A DNA stretch of 64,000 bases from NCBI GenBank assembly GCA_963575745.1, contig CAUYUJ010014002.1, positions 963,323 through 1,027,322 on the forward strand. Direction: 5' to 3'. The translations under genes were made by a program, and so were the position numbers. Below are positions 54,550 through 64,000 of the stretch, piece after piece. Source of the stretch: Prorocentrum cordatum (Eukaryota; Sar; Dinophyceae; Prorocentrales; Prorocentraceae). Numbering within the stretch: position 1 is the stretch's first letter; every line of letters begins with the position of its first letter. The notes beneath the pieces were generated by a model. The model did no database searches, was not told the origin of the DNA, and saw only the letters and a list, made by a program, of their open reading frames with translations.

Positions 54550-54670
54550 TCCGCGCGGATGTCTTGGATCTGCACCTGACGCCCCCCTGGCGGCGCCTCC
54601 AGCGCCGCTCCTGGCGCGCTCCGCTCGCCAGGGAGGGGGGTCCAGCCCAGATCCCAGAAATCCGCGCGGA
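54550..54670. mobile_element. Foldback element family M2, copy 3
   Basis: Left TCCGCGCGGATGTCTTGGAT and the complement of the right TCCGCGCGGATTTCTGGGAT pair and continue into CCCCCCT. CTGCATAA-like words just outside (54530 and 54690) also pair, so the true ends may lie further out. It starts 36 bp after M1 copy 2. Confidence 0.8.
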
Positions 54671-55464
54671 CCCCCAACAAGTTTTGTTTATGCAGTGTTT
54701 TCTTCCTCTCAGCTCGGGGTTTCTGGAGTCGGCCACATGTTCGGTTTCTGGAGCCAGCCACATATTCCCCTTGATTTGGGAAAGTTGCGCAGGCGGGGGG
54801 CATCCGTCGGGAAGACCATCCGCCCCGAGTGTGATCATGCTGGTATTGACTGCGTGGTAAGGCCCGAAAGTCCGACGGCACAAGTTGAGCAATCGCCTCA
54901 TCTTCCTCAAGTGCGGATCGAATCTCGATCTTCGTGGTTCTCGTCCTCTCCTGCATCCTCCTCCTTCAATCTGAAGTTGAAGGCAGAGAGCCGACCGCGA
55001 ACCCACTCAACACAGAGTCGACAATAGGCACAAGCAGCCGCTCAGAGAGTCTCGAGCGGGCGCGCAGCTGTGAGCGCGTTGGGTCGCGCTGGCCACAGGA
55101 CCAGCGAATGTAACTCAGAGACGGTCTTGTCTCGGCGCTGGCGTGAGCGTCACGGCCCCCTGCCCCCTTCTTCGAGGCCCCCCATGCAGTCAAGTCGCTG
55201 AGGTAAGGAACAGTTCCCGCTCGGGAGGTCTCGCTGCTCCTGAATTAGGCCCTTCCATTGCTGTTTCTCTGGCGCTTCCAGTGCACCCCGGCGCTTTTGG
55301 GACCGAAAGGGGCTTCGTTCCATTTCTTCGCGTTCCTCGAGGTAACGAGCTCGACCTGACGCTTCTCCACGGGTCTGCCGTAGCTGCTAGGCGAATTTGC
55401 TGCTAGTGCTACCGCGGCGGCCGGACCGTGAGCGGACACGCCGGGTCGTGGGCGTGTCGGGGAA
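54671..55464. other. Intergenic, no firm feature
   Basis: Average composition; no frame or repeat I would name. Confidence 0.4.
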
Positions 55465-55660
55465 ATGTAAGATTCGAGCTCGCCAGAACTCGATCTTGCC
55501 TATATTTGTTTTTCGCGAGCCCGTCCTGACTTTGGACTGCCCAGTTTTCCTGGGATGGTTGCAGCGGGAGCTAGCGTGAAACTTCAGATTTGGTCTCGTC
55601 GCTTTCCTGACAGCCCCGTCGGGCCCCCAGAGCCCCCCCCCCCCGAGCCCGGTTTCGCGG
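55465..55660 (+). repeat. Direct duplication E, copy 1
   Basis: GTAAGATTCGAGCTCGCCAG, TTGCAGCGGGAGCTAGCGTG and GTCGCTTTCCTGACAGCC are collinear with 55838-56030. Confidence 0.88.
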
Positions 55661-55837
55661 GTTCCTCGAGCGCAGCGCGCGGCCCGCGAGGGGCAGCGTG
55701 CAGAAGCCCACGTGGAGGCGGAGTCGGAGGAGGCCAAGCAGGAGCGGCTGCAGGCCCTGCGGGCGCAGCTCTCAGGCCACCGCCCCGGGACCCGAAGGAC
55801 GCGGCGGCGTGTCGTCGGGAGCGTGCAAGATCAGGAC

Positions 55838-56030
55838 CATGTAAGACTCGAGTTCGCCAGAACTCGGTTTTGCCTGTGCTTTTTGACGGGCACATCCTGA
55901 ACTTTGACGATCGGCTTTGCGTAGGATGTTTGCAACGGGAGCTCGCGTCAAATTTCAGACTGGGCCCCGTCGCTTTCCTGACGGCCTCGTCAGGTCAACC
56001 TGGGGCCCCCGAACCCGAGTCTTACGTCTC
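55838..56030 (+). repeat. Direct duplication E, copy 2
   Basis: GTAAGACTCGAGTTCGCCAG, TTGCAACGGGAGCTCGCGTC and GTCGCTTTCCTGACGGCC. Spacing to copy 1 is about 375 bp; identity is about 75-80 percent by eye. Confidence 0.88.
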
Positions 56031-56123
56031 CCAGGCAAGAGAGGGGTGATGACTAGGAGTGTGCGGAGATCATGGCCAGGGCCAAGGAATCTGACAGTTG
56101 ACATGATCCCCTCCTCCTCCCCC

Positions 56124-56192
<69 letters not shown>

Positions 56193-56658
56193 GCATCAGC
56201 ATCAGCATCATCATCATCATCAGCAGCATAATCATCATCATCATCAACAACAAACAATCATCATCAACAAATCTTCATCATCAGCATCATTATCAGCATC
56301 AGCATCATCGTCATCATCATCAGCAGCATCATCAGCAGCATCATCATAAGCAGCATCTTGATCATCATCGTCATCATCAGCATCACCACCACCACCAAAA
56401 GCATCACCATCAGCAACATTACCATTATCATCATCATCAACTCATCCTAATCATCATCAGCACCATCATCATCAGCAACGTCATCGTCATTATTATCATC
56501 ATCATCATCATCACGATCACCATCATCATAACCAACACCAACATCGTCACCAACATCATCATCGACATCATGATCATCATCATCGTCAGCATTACCAGCA
56601 TCAGCATCGTAATCGTAACCATCATCATCAGCATCATCAGCATCGTCATCGTTGTCCG

Positions 56659-56725
<67 letters not shown>

Positions 56726-56766
56726 GTCACCACCACCATCATCATCGTCGTTGTCGTCATCATATT
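56124..56766 (+). repeat. (ATC)n microsatellite, about 640 bp
   Basis: Near-perfect ATC runs at 56124-56195 and 56665-56728, with a drifted middle of CAT, CAG and CGT triplets. Confidence 0.98.
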
Positions 56767-57243
56767 CTTCCCTCAGCACGTCCCCTGACCCTTCCCCCTC
56801 GTCCGCGCACGCGCTTTTTGAGCCACGATGCGCAAACCTTGTCTTCCTGGCACTCCTCATCGGCGCGATCGTCGGCGTGCAGGTGATTCAGGGGCGGTCT
56901 GACCGACCCCCAGCAGGTCAACCCTTTCGCGTGACGACCCCCTGGCCTCGCTCCTGGACGTGTGCAGGCGGTTGGAGGGGAGCCTCGCGGTTGGAGGGGA
57001 GCCTCGAGGGCGAGGGGGTCGTTACGGAAGAGTCTCGCCACGCACGCGGTCGATCAGGCCATGACCGAGCAATGGGGGTCAGCCCCGACGGGGGCCCCGC
57101 TTGGGGCCACGCGTGCCCAGAGCCCAGCCCTACGTGGTGCGTGGCCCCCAAGACCTCGCGACCACTTTCCCGCAGGACCCCTCTGCCTCAGGCCCCCTGC
57201 CCCTCCTGCCAAGCAAAGAAGCGTGAGAAGCGTGCGAATCCTG
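56767..57243. other. Intergenic; GGTTGGAGGGGAGCCTCG duplicated
   Basis: The 18-bp word GGTTGGAGGGGAGCCTCG occurs twice in tandem at 56970-57007. No gene. Confidence 0.4.
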
Positions 57244-57328
57244 CTTCCTCCTCCCTCCTCCTCCTCCTTCTCCTCCTTCTCCTCCTCCTCCTCCTCCTCC
57301 TCCTCCTCCTCCTCCTCCTCCTCCTCTT
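57244..57328 (+). repeat. (TCC)n microsatellite
   Basis: TCC array of about 80 bp. Confidence 0.95.
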
Positions 57329-57703
57329 GTTTTAGTTCAAAAGGCGAGCCTCTGGAAGGCCTGACCACTTCCCCGTGACCGGTGTTCGCATCCCGAGTTG
57401 TTCGCTGCTGGTCCCGGGGCACGGCGTGGGGCACCCGAAGACCAGAAACGGCAGAAACCCTCCCGTCGCCATTTTGTCCACGACCCGAGGAGGGGGGGGT
57501 CGTCCCCAGGCATCTCTTGTCGTGCCGTAGCCCCCCCCCCCCCCCCCCCAATGTCCCCCCCCCCACACATTGGTGCTCCGCACTGCACTGCTGAGGAGGT
57601 GGCAGCCCCAGACTGAACGGGGGCGGAGAAGTTGGCGGGGGGGAGCGGGGGGGGGCTTCGGCGGAGCACACCACCTCCCACCTCCCACCTACGGGGGAGT
57701 CCA

Positions 57704-57875
57704 AGAGGGGGGTGACGACTAGGGACTACGTAGGGGGGATGGGTCTCATAGTCGGGGTGGTGATACATCTCCCTCGGCTTCTGGGCCCCTCATCTTCTTT
57801 GACTACGTATTGGTTCTCCCATCGTCTACGCACATGCGTCGGGCCATGATTTGCGAGCCTCCTTCTTGAGCCGCC
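57704..57875 (+). repeat. Dispersed repeat family D, copy 3
   Basis: Head AGAGGGGGGTGACGACTAGG, tail ACGCACATGCGTCGGGCCAT followed by GATTTGCGAGCC. The middle is more diverged than in copy 2. Confidence 0.65.
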
Positions 57876-58859
57876 TCCATGGCGATCCTAACAGATTGCT
57901 CATTCTGCGCCTCTGAGGAGGGACAAGAGAAGTGACGCAAGAGTTCCAGGTCATCCGCGGTGGCGCGAGTATGATCGCCTATCCCACGTCGCGGTCTGGG
58001 CCAGAGCGTTTGCCCTTCTCCAAGGGGGCGATGCGATGGTGCGATGGTGCGAAGATCATCGCGTGACGCGCACCTCGGAGAGCGATGCGCGAAGTTGGGC
58101 GACCTGGGATTCGGGTTTCAACGCGCCCTGCAAGAGTCTCGTGCCCAGGTGCGTTTCAGTTCTTCAGTTTCCGACACGGCTTGCGAGTATTCAGCATACT
58201 CACGACATTGGGAGTTCAGATCCAGGTCGCGCCCACGATACCGCTTTAGCAAGGTTGTGTAAGGGCCTCCTCTGCAAAAAGCCATGGGGTGTAGGTACTA
58301 CCATCTGGCGGAGTATCCGACGTAAATGCTAAGATGCAGTGCCACGTGTTCACGGCCAGCCTCCTTCTCAGCACCAGACCGCACGCTTCTGGCCATCTAG
58401 GATCAGGCCGTGTTCTTCGGATGACCCCTACCCTATAAAGCCAATCGTCGACGCCCCATGCGATTCTTTGCTATATGGCCTCATTCCGTTGCTATTCGGC
58501 CAGCCTGCTTCGGATGGTTAAACTGAATTTCTTGAGGAAGCATACGCCGCCGCCGTATGTGGTCAGTACGTGGTCGCTTTAATGAACAAGCATCGAAGTG
58601 TGAAGCCTGCGCCCAGAGACCTGCAGATGCCTGCCCGAAAACAGGGCGACTGAGGGATTCAAGACGGCCTTGGAAGGTGCCGATAATAGCGAGACGCTTC
58701 CGTCCTGATCGCTTCAGGACGTTGGAGGTATGCTGAGCTTTCGTCCTCGTTTGTGGCGGATCCGAACGGCCAGGATCGGACGCCCTCAGCGCGAGTCCCC
58801 CGATTGCTGCAAGTTCCAGCACTGCAGCGGGCATCAGGAGGACAGGTCTGTACTAGGGG

Positions 58860-58860
<1 letters not shown>
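57876..58860. other. Intergenic, no firm feature
   Basis: A plus frame at 58036-58332 has mixed composition but no family resemblance. Nothing else seen. Confidence 0.35.

Positions 58861-58893
<33 letters not shown>
58861..58893 (+). repeat. (GA)n microsatellite
   Basis: About 16 GA dinucleotides. Confidence 0.97.
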
Positions 58894-59079
58894 AAGTAAC
58901 ACGCATTCCACCCGGGCGTCCGCGTCGCGGCGGCGGCTTTGCGTCCCGCATGATGATGAGTCTCGATTCTTTCAAGTCATTAGAGGCCTGGACGGCCCTC
59001 TTCCTCTGCCGAAGGAATAGGCGACGAGAGAAGGTGCTCCTGTGGGACCTGCGAGGAGCTGAGGACCCGCAGTCAGTTT

Positions 59080-59250
59080 GAATGCATCGTACCATTTCGG
59101 CGTCTCACGAGGCATCGCCGATCGTCGACCCCAGCATGGTACGGTGCACAGGTTCTGCTGGCCCCCAATTGCCGAAACAGCTATGCACCGTGCCACGCTG
59201 GAGCGGAGTAGTCGGCAGCCCGATCATGATGCGGTGCGTGGTTTGCGCTC
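59080..59250. mobile_element. Foldback element with nested arms
   Basis: CCAGCATGGTACGGTGCACA (59132-59151) pairs with the complement of GTGCACCGTGCCACGCTGG-like sequence (59184-59203). The outer sequence CGCCGATCGTCGACC and the complement of GCCCGATCATGATGCGG also pair. The word TGCAYCGTACCAT in either orientation stands near 59082, 59136, 59184 and 59231. Confidence 0.7.
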
Positions 59251-60504
59251 TCGCACCTGGGGTGGGGGGGGAAACCCACCAGCATCTGAGGGCGCGCGTC
59301 GGTCCCTGGCCCCTGCCAATCTGGCTCCCCTCGCCCGCGCTGCTCTTAGAGGAGTCTCAGTCGGATTGCATCTCGCCACGAAGCAAGTCCAACGTCCCGC
59401 AGGCGTCGATGCATCGGCGCTGCTGGCCCTTGGCTGGGGGTGCCGCCCCCCCACTGGAGCCTGCTCAGCTCTGGAGCTGCTGAGCTACGAAAGCAGCTAC
59501 AGCTATGATGCTCCAATCTACTTTAGCCTTGACTACCAGAAAGACTTTCGAACGCCAAAAAGAGTACCGAAACTCAAGGGTTTTCACGTGTCGGGCCCTG
59601 GGAGACACTCGCCCGACACTGTTTCGCTCTCTTGACACTTTTCTGAGTGTTCGAAATTACTTCTGGGATGCGGTCCTTTAGTAGGATGGGAACAACATAA
59701 AGCTACAGGAGAAGAAGGGATGCCGAGAGGAGGCGAGGACGCGAAGGGGACGGGGGGAGGAGACAGCTGCACTCGAAGACCTGTGCGTGGGGAGGGGGGG
59801 CCTGCCCAGCTCTCCACGGGCCCGGGCGGCGGCTCCCCCAGAGCGGTGAGGCCCCCCGAGGTCGCGCCCTGCTTGTGGGAGGGGCAGATTTGTTTGGGGG
59901 GCCAAAGTTTTTTTTGACAAAGGAAGAAAAACAAGTTTTTTGTCCCGGCAAAAAAAATGTTGGGGGGGGAGGGGGCGGGGGCGGGCGAGTGGCCTCGACG
60001 CTCGCCGCCGCCGAGCACTCACAGCCAGGACGCCGAAAGATAAGGAGCAGTGCGGGTTCGGGAGAGGGTCGCTGCTCCTTGGGTCCTGCGATGGTTGCTC
60101 CTCTGGCGCTCCTCGTGCACCCAGAGGGCTCTTGGTTTCCAAAGAGGAGCCTCGTTCCCCATTCGGCCTTCCTCGGGGCAGCACGGCGACTGTACGACAC
60201 AGGGCGCGCGTCGGTCGCTGGGCTGCGCCCTCGGGCGACGAGATCTGTACACAGCCACCGTCTCTTGCCAGGGCCGCGCTGCCGCCGAGCAAGCCGTCGC
60301 TGCCACCGCCGTCGGAGCTCCCGAGCATCGCGCCAGCTGCGGGCGAGATCGCGCCAGCTGCGCCCAGGATCTGATATGCCTCCCTGCCCCCCGCCCTCCA
60401 TCAGGCAGCGGCGGCATCTTGGGAGAGGACGGCGGCGGTACCCCCCGGGGGGCTGCAACCTCTGGAACGCGCGCCGGAGCGTCAGTGGGTCCAGCTCCTC
60501 AGGA
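59251..60504. other. Intergenic; A/T and G runs at 59900-59975
   Basis: 59905-59965 has poly-T, poly-A and poly-G runs in succession. No gene is called; the frames are GC-driven. Confidence 0.4.
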
Positions 60505-60704
60505 GGCAGGAGGAGGACCCAGGGAGGAGGATCGAAAAGGAGGACCGAGGAGCGAGAAGGATCGAGGGATGCGGATAGAGGGAAGAGGACCGAGGGAGGA
60601 GTAACGATAGAGGAGAATCAAGAGAAGGATCGACAGACCAGGATCGAGGGACGGAGGAGGAGAAGGAGAAGGATGCGGAGGAGGAGGAGGAGGAGGAGGA
60701 GGAG
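60505..60704 (+). repeat. GAGGATCGAG words passing into (GGA)n
   Basis: GAGGACCGAGGGAG, GAGGATCGA and GGAGAAGGAT words, ending in a perfect GGA run (60677-60704) that abuts the spliced-leader relict. Confidence 0.9.
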
Positions 60705-60741
60705 TCCGTAACCATTTTGGCTCCAGCCATGTTGGCTCGAT
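60705..60741 (+). other. Tandem relict spliced leaders (full plus truncated)
   Basis: 60705-60726 matches the 22-nt dinoflagellate leader at 20 of 22 positions. 60727-60741 (CCATGTTGGCTCGAT) matches the 15-nt leader remnant CCATTTTGGCTCAAG at 12 of 15. A full leader followed by the 15-nt remnant is what results when an mRNA bearing a leader is reverse transcribed and inserted, transcribed again, trans-spliced at the AG inside the old leader, and inserted once more. Confidence 0.85.
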
Positions 60742-62109
60742 CCCCGTCGGAAGGGGCGGGGAGATCCCAGGAGGTCGGACGGCCATGCGGCGCGCCTGGC
60801 CGCCTCGCGCCATGGCGGCTGCGGAGCCCGGGAAGTCGAGCCGGGGAACCAACAGGAGCGCAGGAGGGTGCCCGACAGCGTGGCGGCCCAGCGATCCCCG
60901 CTCCCGCGAGATCGCCGCGTCGGGGCCTTCGGCGGCCCGGCGAGAGGCCCGCCGCAGGCGCCTCTTCGCCACCATCGCCCCAAGCTGCAACACCTGCCAC
61001 GAGCTGGCGCCAACGAGGGCCCTGAGAAAGAGAAAGGGCACCAGCCAGCTCTTCGCAAAGAAGCTACCAACCTTGTGCCCGCCGCCATCGCCACCTCCGA
61101 CATCGACGCCGCCATCATACTGTTTTCGGCGACGTGCTTCCCATCGTGAGCACGGAGATGGCGGAGGTCTTCTGCGCCATTGGCCACGTTTTCCATGCCA
61201 GTGCCGCTCCACGTACGTCCTTCCTACACACATGGGCAGTGGACGTCCTGGATGCGCTTACTTATGAACCCCTCGGGCCGCATTTCTGGCGCGGCCGATC
61301 CGCAGGACTACATCGTCCACGAGGCAGCGGAAATGCCGTCCGCGGAGGCGCTGGCCGCCAGGCGTTGCATGACCAATAACGACTCACCATATCGTGAATT
61401 GGCTGAGACAGCGCAGGCCACGTCAGCGCTGCAACCAGCAACCCCGGATGTCTGCCGAGCCGCCCTGTGCAAGGGGGGGGGCGCACCGCTGCCTGAGACG
61501 GAATGGCCTCGCCAGCCAGCCGCGGACCAGGGCGAGCGCGCCGCCCACGAGACAGCCTCGACAGCGCAGCAACCCCTGATGACTGCTAAGTCGTCCTTGC
61601 AGGGTGGGGGTGGTGGGGGGGGCCGGGGGGGGCGCAGACCTACCTGAGACAGCACGCGCGCGTGCCATCTACAGCGCAGCACCCCCCCATTGCCGAAAAG
61701 ACGCCCCGTGCCTGGGGGGCCGCCGGGCTGTCTATCGGAGGCACCCGCGCCGCCCACCAACCCGCCGACCAGGAGGACGTCCAGGAGTCCAGCTCGGACG
61801 AGCCAGAGGAGGCAGACGCAGAGGAACGCGAGAGACCAGAGCCTGGACCGCGAACGGCTGGCCCAGTGCTGCACCCAGCCAACGACAACGGCGCGTGGGG
61901 CAGGGGCTCTGGCCACCTTCCAATCTTCGGCATCCCCGCGCGGCACCCGCCGCTGTCTTGTCGCAACCTGTCCGCCTTCCGCGCAGAGGACGACGGAGGG
62001 GACATCAACGATCGGAGCGCAGAATAGCTTGCTGGAAGGGGGGGATTCCGAGGAATACGAGGAGAACCACTCCGATTCGGACACTGACAGCCCCATGTTC
62101 GCGGCATAG
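60705..62109 (+). pseudogene. SL-tagged processed pseudogene, family unknown
   Basis: Downstream of the tandem leader relicts the plus strand carries a coding-like track through changing frames: SCNTCHELAPTRALRKRKGT (near 60990), SDIDAAIILF (near 61100), VSTEMAEVFCAIGHVFHAS with VDVLDALTYEPLG (61145-61275), DPQDYIVHEAAEMPSAEAL (near 61300), SSSDEPEEADAEERERPE (near 61790) and a closing acidic run EEYEENHSDSDTDSPMFAA with a stop at 62107-62109. No intron is needed. At least three frameshifts are implied. It contains Gly runs from poly-G. I recognise no family. The acidic Ser/Asp tail recalls the modules after the LINE at 8-10 kb, but no sequence match is evident. Confidence 0.45.
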
Positions 62110-64000
62110 CGTCGCAACCATCGTTGGGGCGAACTTTGGATTTCCCCGCAGCGGTGTGGAGCCGCCACTAATGCAACGAATAACCTGAGGCTTGGGCTCC
62201 CTGGGTGACGTCGCTTGCACCATGCTGTCACGTGGCTAGTATGGGGCGCGAAGACAACGTGTTTCCCCCGCGCCGCCTTTTCTGCCCCCCCGCGCTGGCG
62301 CGGAGACAACAGCGCTCCCCCGACGCTCGCTTGCACTCACGCCCATCTCACCTGCACCTTATTACTCTTGTGGCGGAGGGGGTGGAGGTGGGCTATGCGC
62401 TTCGAGGAGGGAGCCGCGGCCCAAGGTGCACGCCGCGCTTGCGCAGCAGCCAGCCGCGCTGCCTCACCTGCCCCCTGCCCTCGCCCATTCCTCCCCTCCT
62501 CGAGGCCCGGAGCACCGCGGCCAAGCCCGCCACTTGCAACAAATCCGGCCCTTGCCTCCCGCCACAACCACCTGCCGCCCAAGCTTGTCGCCCTGCCCCT
62601 GGCCAAGAGGGCCACGGTGCTAAACCCGAGAAGACTTGCCAAGACGTGCCGCTGAACCAACAACAGTGCTCCTTCGTCTGCGCGCTTGCTCTCCTTCGGG
62701 CCCGTGGAGGTTACTTGGGCGAACCGCCAAGCCCCAGCACGCAACGCGCCAACCCAGCGCTAAGACGCGCCAGACGTTTCCACTTGCAGGGCCACCCGGC
62801 CACCTCGCCGACAGGGCGAGAAGCCGGGCCTGTGGCCCCACATCTACTCGGCCTCTTGATTTCCTTTCCCCTTGTGTCATTTCCGTGGTTCCATGTTCCC
62901 AGCCTTTCCCCTCGTGTCGTTTCCGTGATTTCCTCTTCGACCTCTTGATTTCCATGTTCCCAGCCTTTCCCGCCCTCTTCTTCGGCGCGCGCCCGTGGCA
63001 CGGGCGCGCCCCCCCAGCGGGTGCCGAGACGAGGGATGGGAGGTCCGGGAGAGGGGTCGCGGAGGGTCCAAAGCCATCGGGAGGGCAGCAGCGAGCCACG
63101 GCGCGACCGCAACCGCTGTCAGGCCGACTGCGCCGCCGCCCACCGCCCTCCGCGTGCCGCCGGGAGACGACGAGCAGGGGCGTGAGAGGAAGTGCTTGCG
63201 CGTGTGATGGTGGCGAAGGTATGGCAGACATGGCGAGAGTTCCATGTTGTCCCCCCCCCCTTCCCAGTGGCGAGGGCCGTCTTTTTTTCGGGGGGGGGGG
63301 GTCGTATGTAGTTCGAGCAGCCCCCCCCAGGAGCAAAGGCCCCTGGGGGGGAGGACAGCGTCGGCACGACACACACCCATGCCACTATCAACGGATCAAC
63401 AGGTGGATAGAGAAGGAGGATCGAGCGACGATGACCGAGATCCAAGTGTCGAGAGTCGATGGCCCTAGTGTGTTATGTGGCTTCTAAGGGTCGTCGCCGT
63501 CGATTTATATCTATCCTCCAAGTCATTCCTGCCCCGATCCAAATAACACCCGCCTGTTTGCTGGATATTCGAGCTGTTTGGCTATGGCGCTGAATTGACG
63601 ACGGTCAGATGCACGTTGCCCACGCCGTAACTTTGCACAGCTTCAGTGCCGCATTATGCAGGTGCTCGCCGAAGCACTGCTGTTGTGTCCCAGCCATCTT
63701 AGCCGCGCATCGCCCATGCGTTTGCTGCTCGTCCAAGTTCTACTGTCACCTTTGGGGCCCTGCCTCGTAGGGCCTCTGTCAGCATATGCGCGGGTCACCG
63801 TCATTGCCCATCCTTCTGGCCATTATCTTCTGACGCATTTTAGGCAGATGATTGATGTGCGCAGTCATTATTGGACTCGCGATGCCTCCATCGCCACTCT
63901 ACGCTGTTCTCATCCTCCTCCCCGCCTCTTCCTGTCCTTCCCCTCCTGGCGCCGTGCCCGTAACGCCATCCAGCTCGCACGTTTCCCTCATCCCTGATTC
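62110..64000. other. Intergenic; one tandem duplication at 62866-62980
   Basis: CCATGTTCCCAGCCTTTCCC occurs at 62892 and 62950 with a TTGATTTCC word before each, a tandem duplication of 58-bp period. 63270-63302 holds poly-T and poly-G runs. A plus frame at 63656-63997 is open with mixed composition but is unrecognised. Confidence 0.45.

Noticed and set aside
55955-56860. Poly-Asp, poly-Met and poly-Ile frames
   Set aside because: Six-frame readings of the ATC microsatellite.
1-64000. CRISPR array, bacterial operon or phage content
   Set aside because: No regular repeat-spacer pattern and no bacterial gene order. The spliced-leader relicts and introns show a eukaryotic nuclear origin.

Overview
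This window looks like nuclear DNA of a dinoflagellate. Three independent kinds of evidence support that. (1) Two relict copies of the dinoflagellate trans-spliced leader (SL) lie at 1873-1894 and 60705-60741; each matches the 22-nt leader at 20 of 22 positions, and the second is followed at once by the 15-nt truncated leader typical of re-inserted, re-spliced mRNA. (2) Two candidate genes (bestrophin-like, 19937-21948; Cys-rich modular protein, 46017-47263) read through only if GA-AG introns bounded by AG|GA are removed, a known dinoflagellate splice variant. (3) The sequence is GC-rich, gene-poor and full of microsatellites, minisatellites and decayed non-LTR retrotransposons. The species cannot be told. 

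Layout. 1-1685: GC-rich, no firm gene, one nested minisatellite. 1686-10965: a decayed LINE-type element between two TCC tracts. It has an SL relict at its 5' end, a coiled-coil ORF1, an endonuclease, an uninterrupted reverse transcriptase frame, a zinc knuckle, and an unusual 3.7-kb 3' extension of tandemly repeated acidic modules. 10966-19760: CT tract, several minisatellite and satellite arrays, a 193-bp MITE, and a 375-bp polypurine tract. 19937-21948: the bestrophin-like gene, the only convincing host gene; its intron has terminal inverted repeats and resembles an introner element. 21949-28545: sparse, with a possible ShK-like Cys-rich gene split across 26058-27370. 

28551-36330: three copies of one composite repeat, two forward and one inverted. 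It is built from (TTG)n, a 10/11-bp GC minisatellite, a 41-bp minisatellite and unique linkers. 30115-45775: four loci of another compound family, a 60-76-bp array with a conserved tail. 41803-43160 (minus): C-terminal remnant of a second LINE lineage. 43554-45775: a run of word-like degenerate arrays. 46017-47263: candidate Cys-rich gene. 47490-64000: mostly purine/pyrimidine triplet tracts, large ATC arrays, several foldback elements, more MITE copies, a 190-bp direct duplication, and an SL-tagged processed pseudogene (60705-62109). 

There is no operon-like organisation. The coding signals look mostly like debris of reverse transcription, and the small inverted-repeat families recur across the window, which suggests active non-autonomous transposition.
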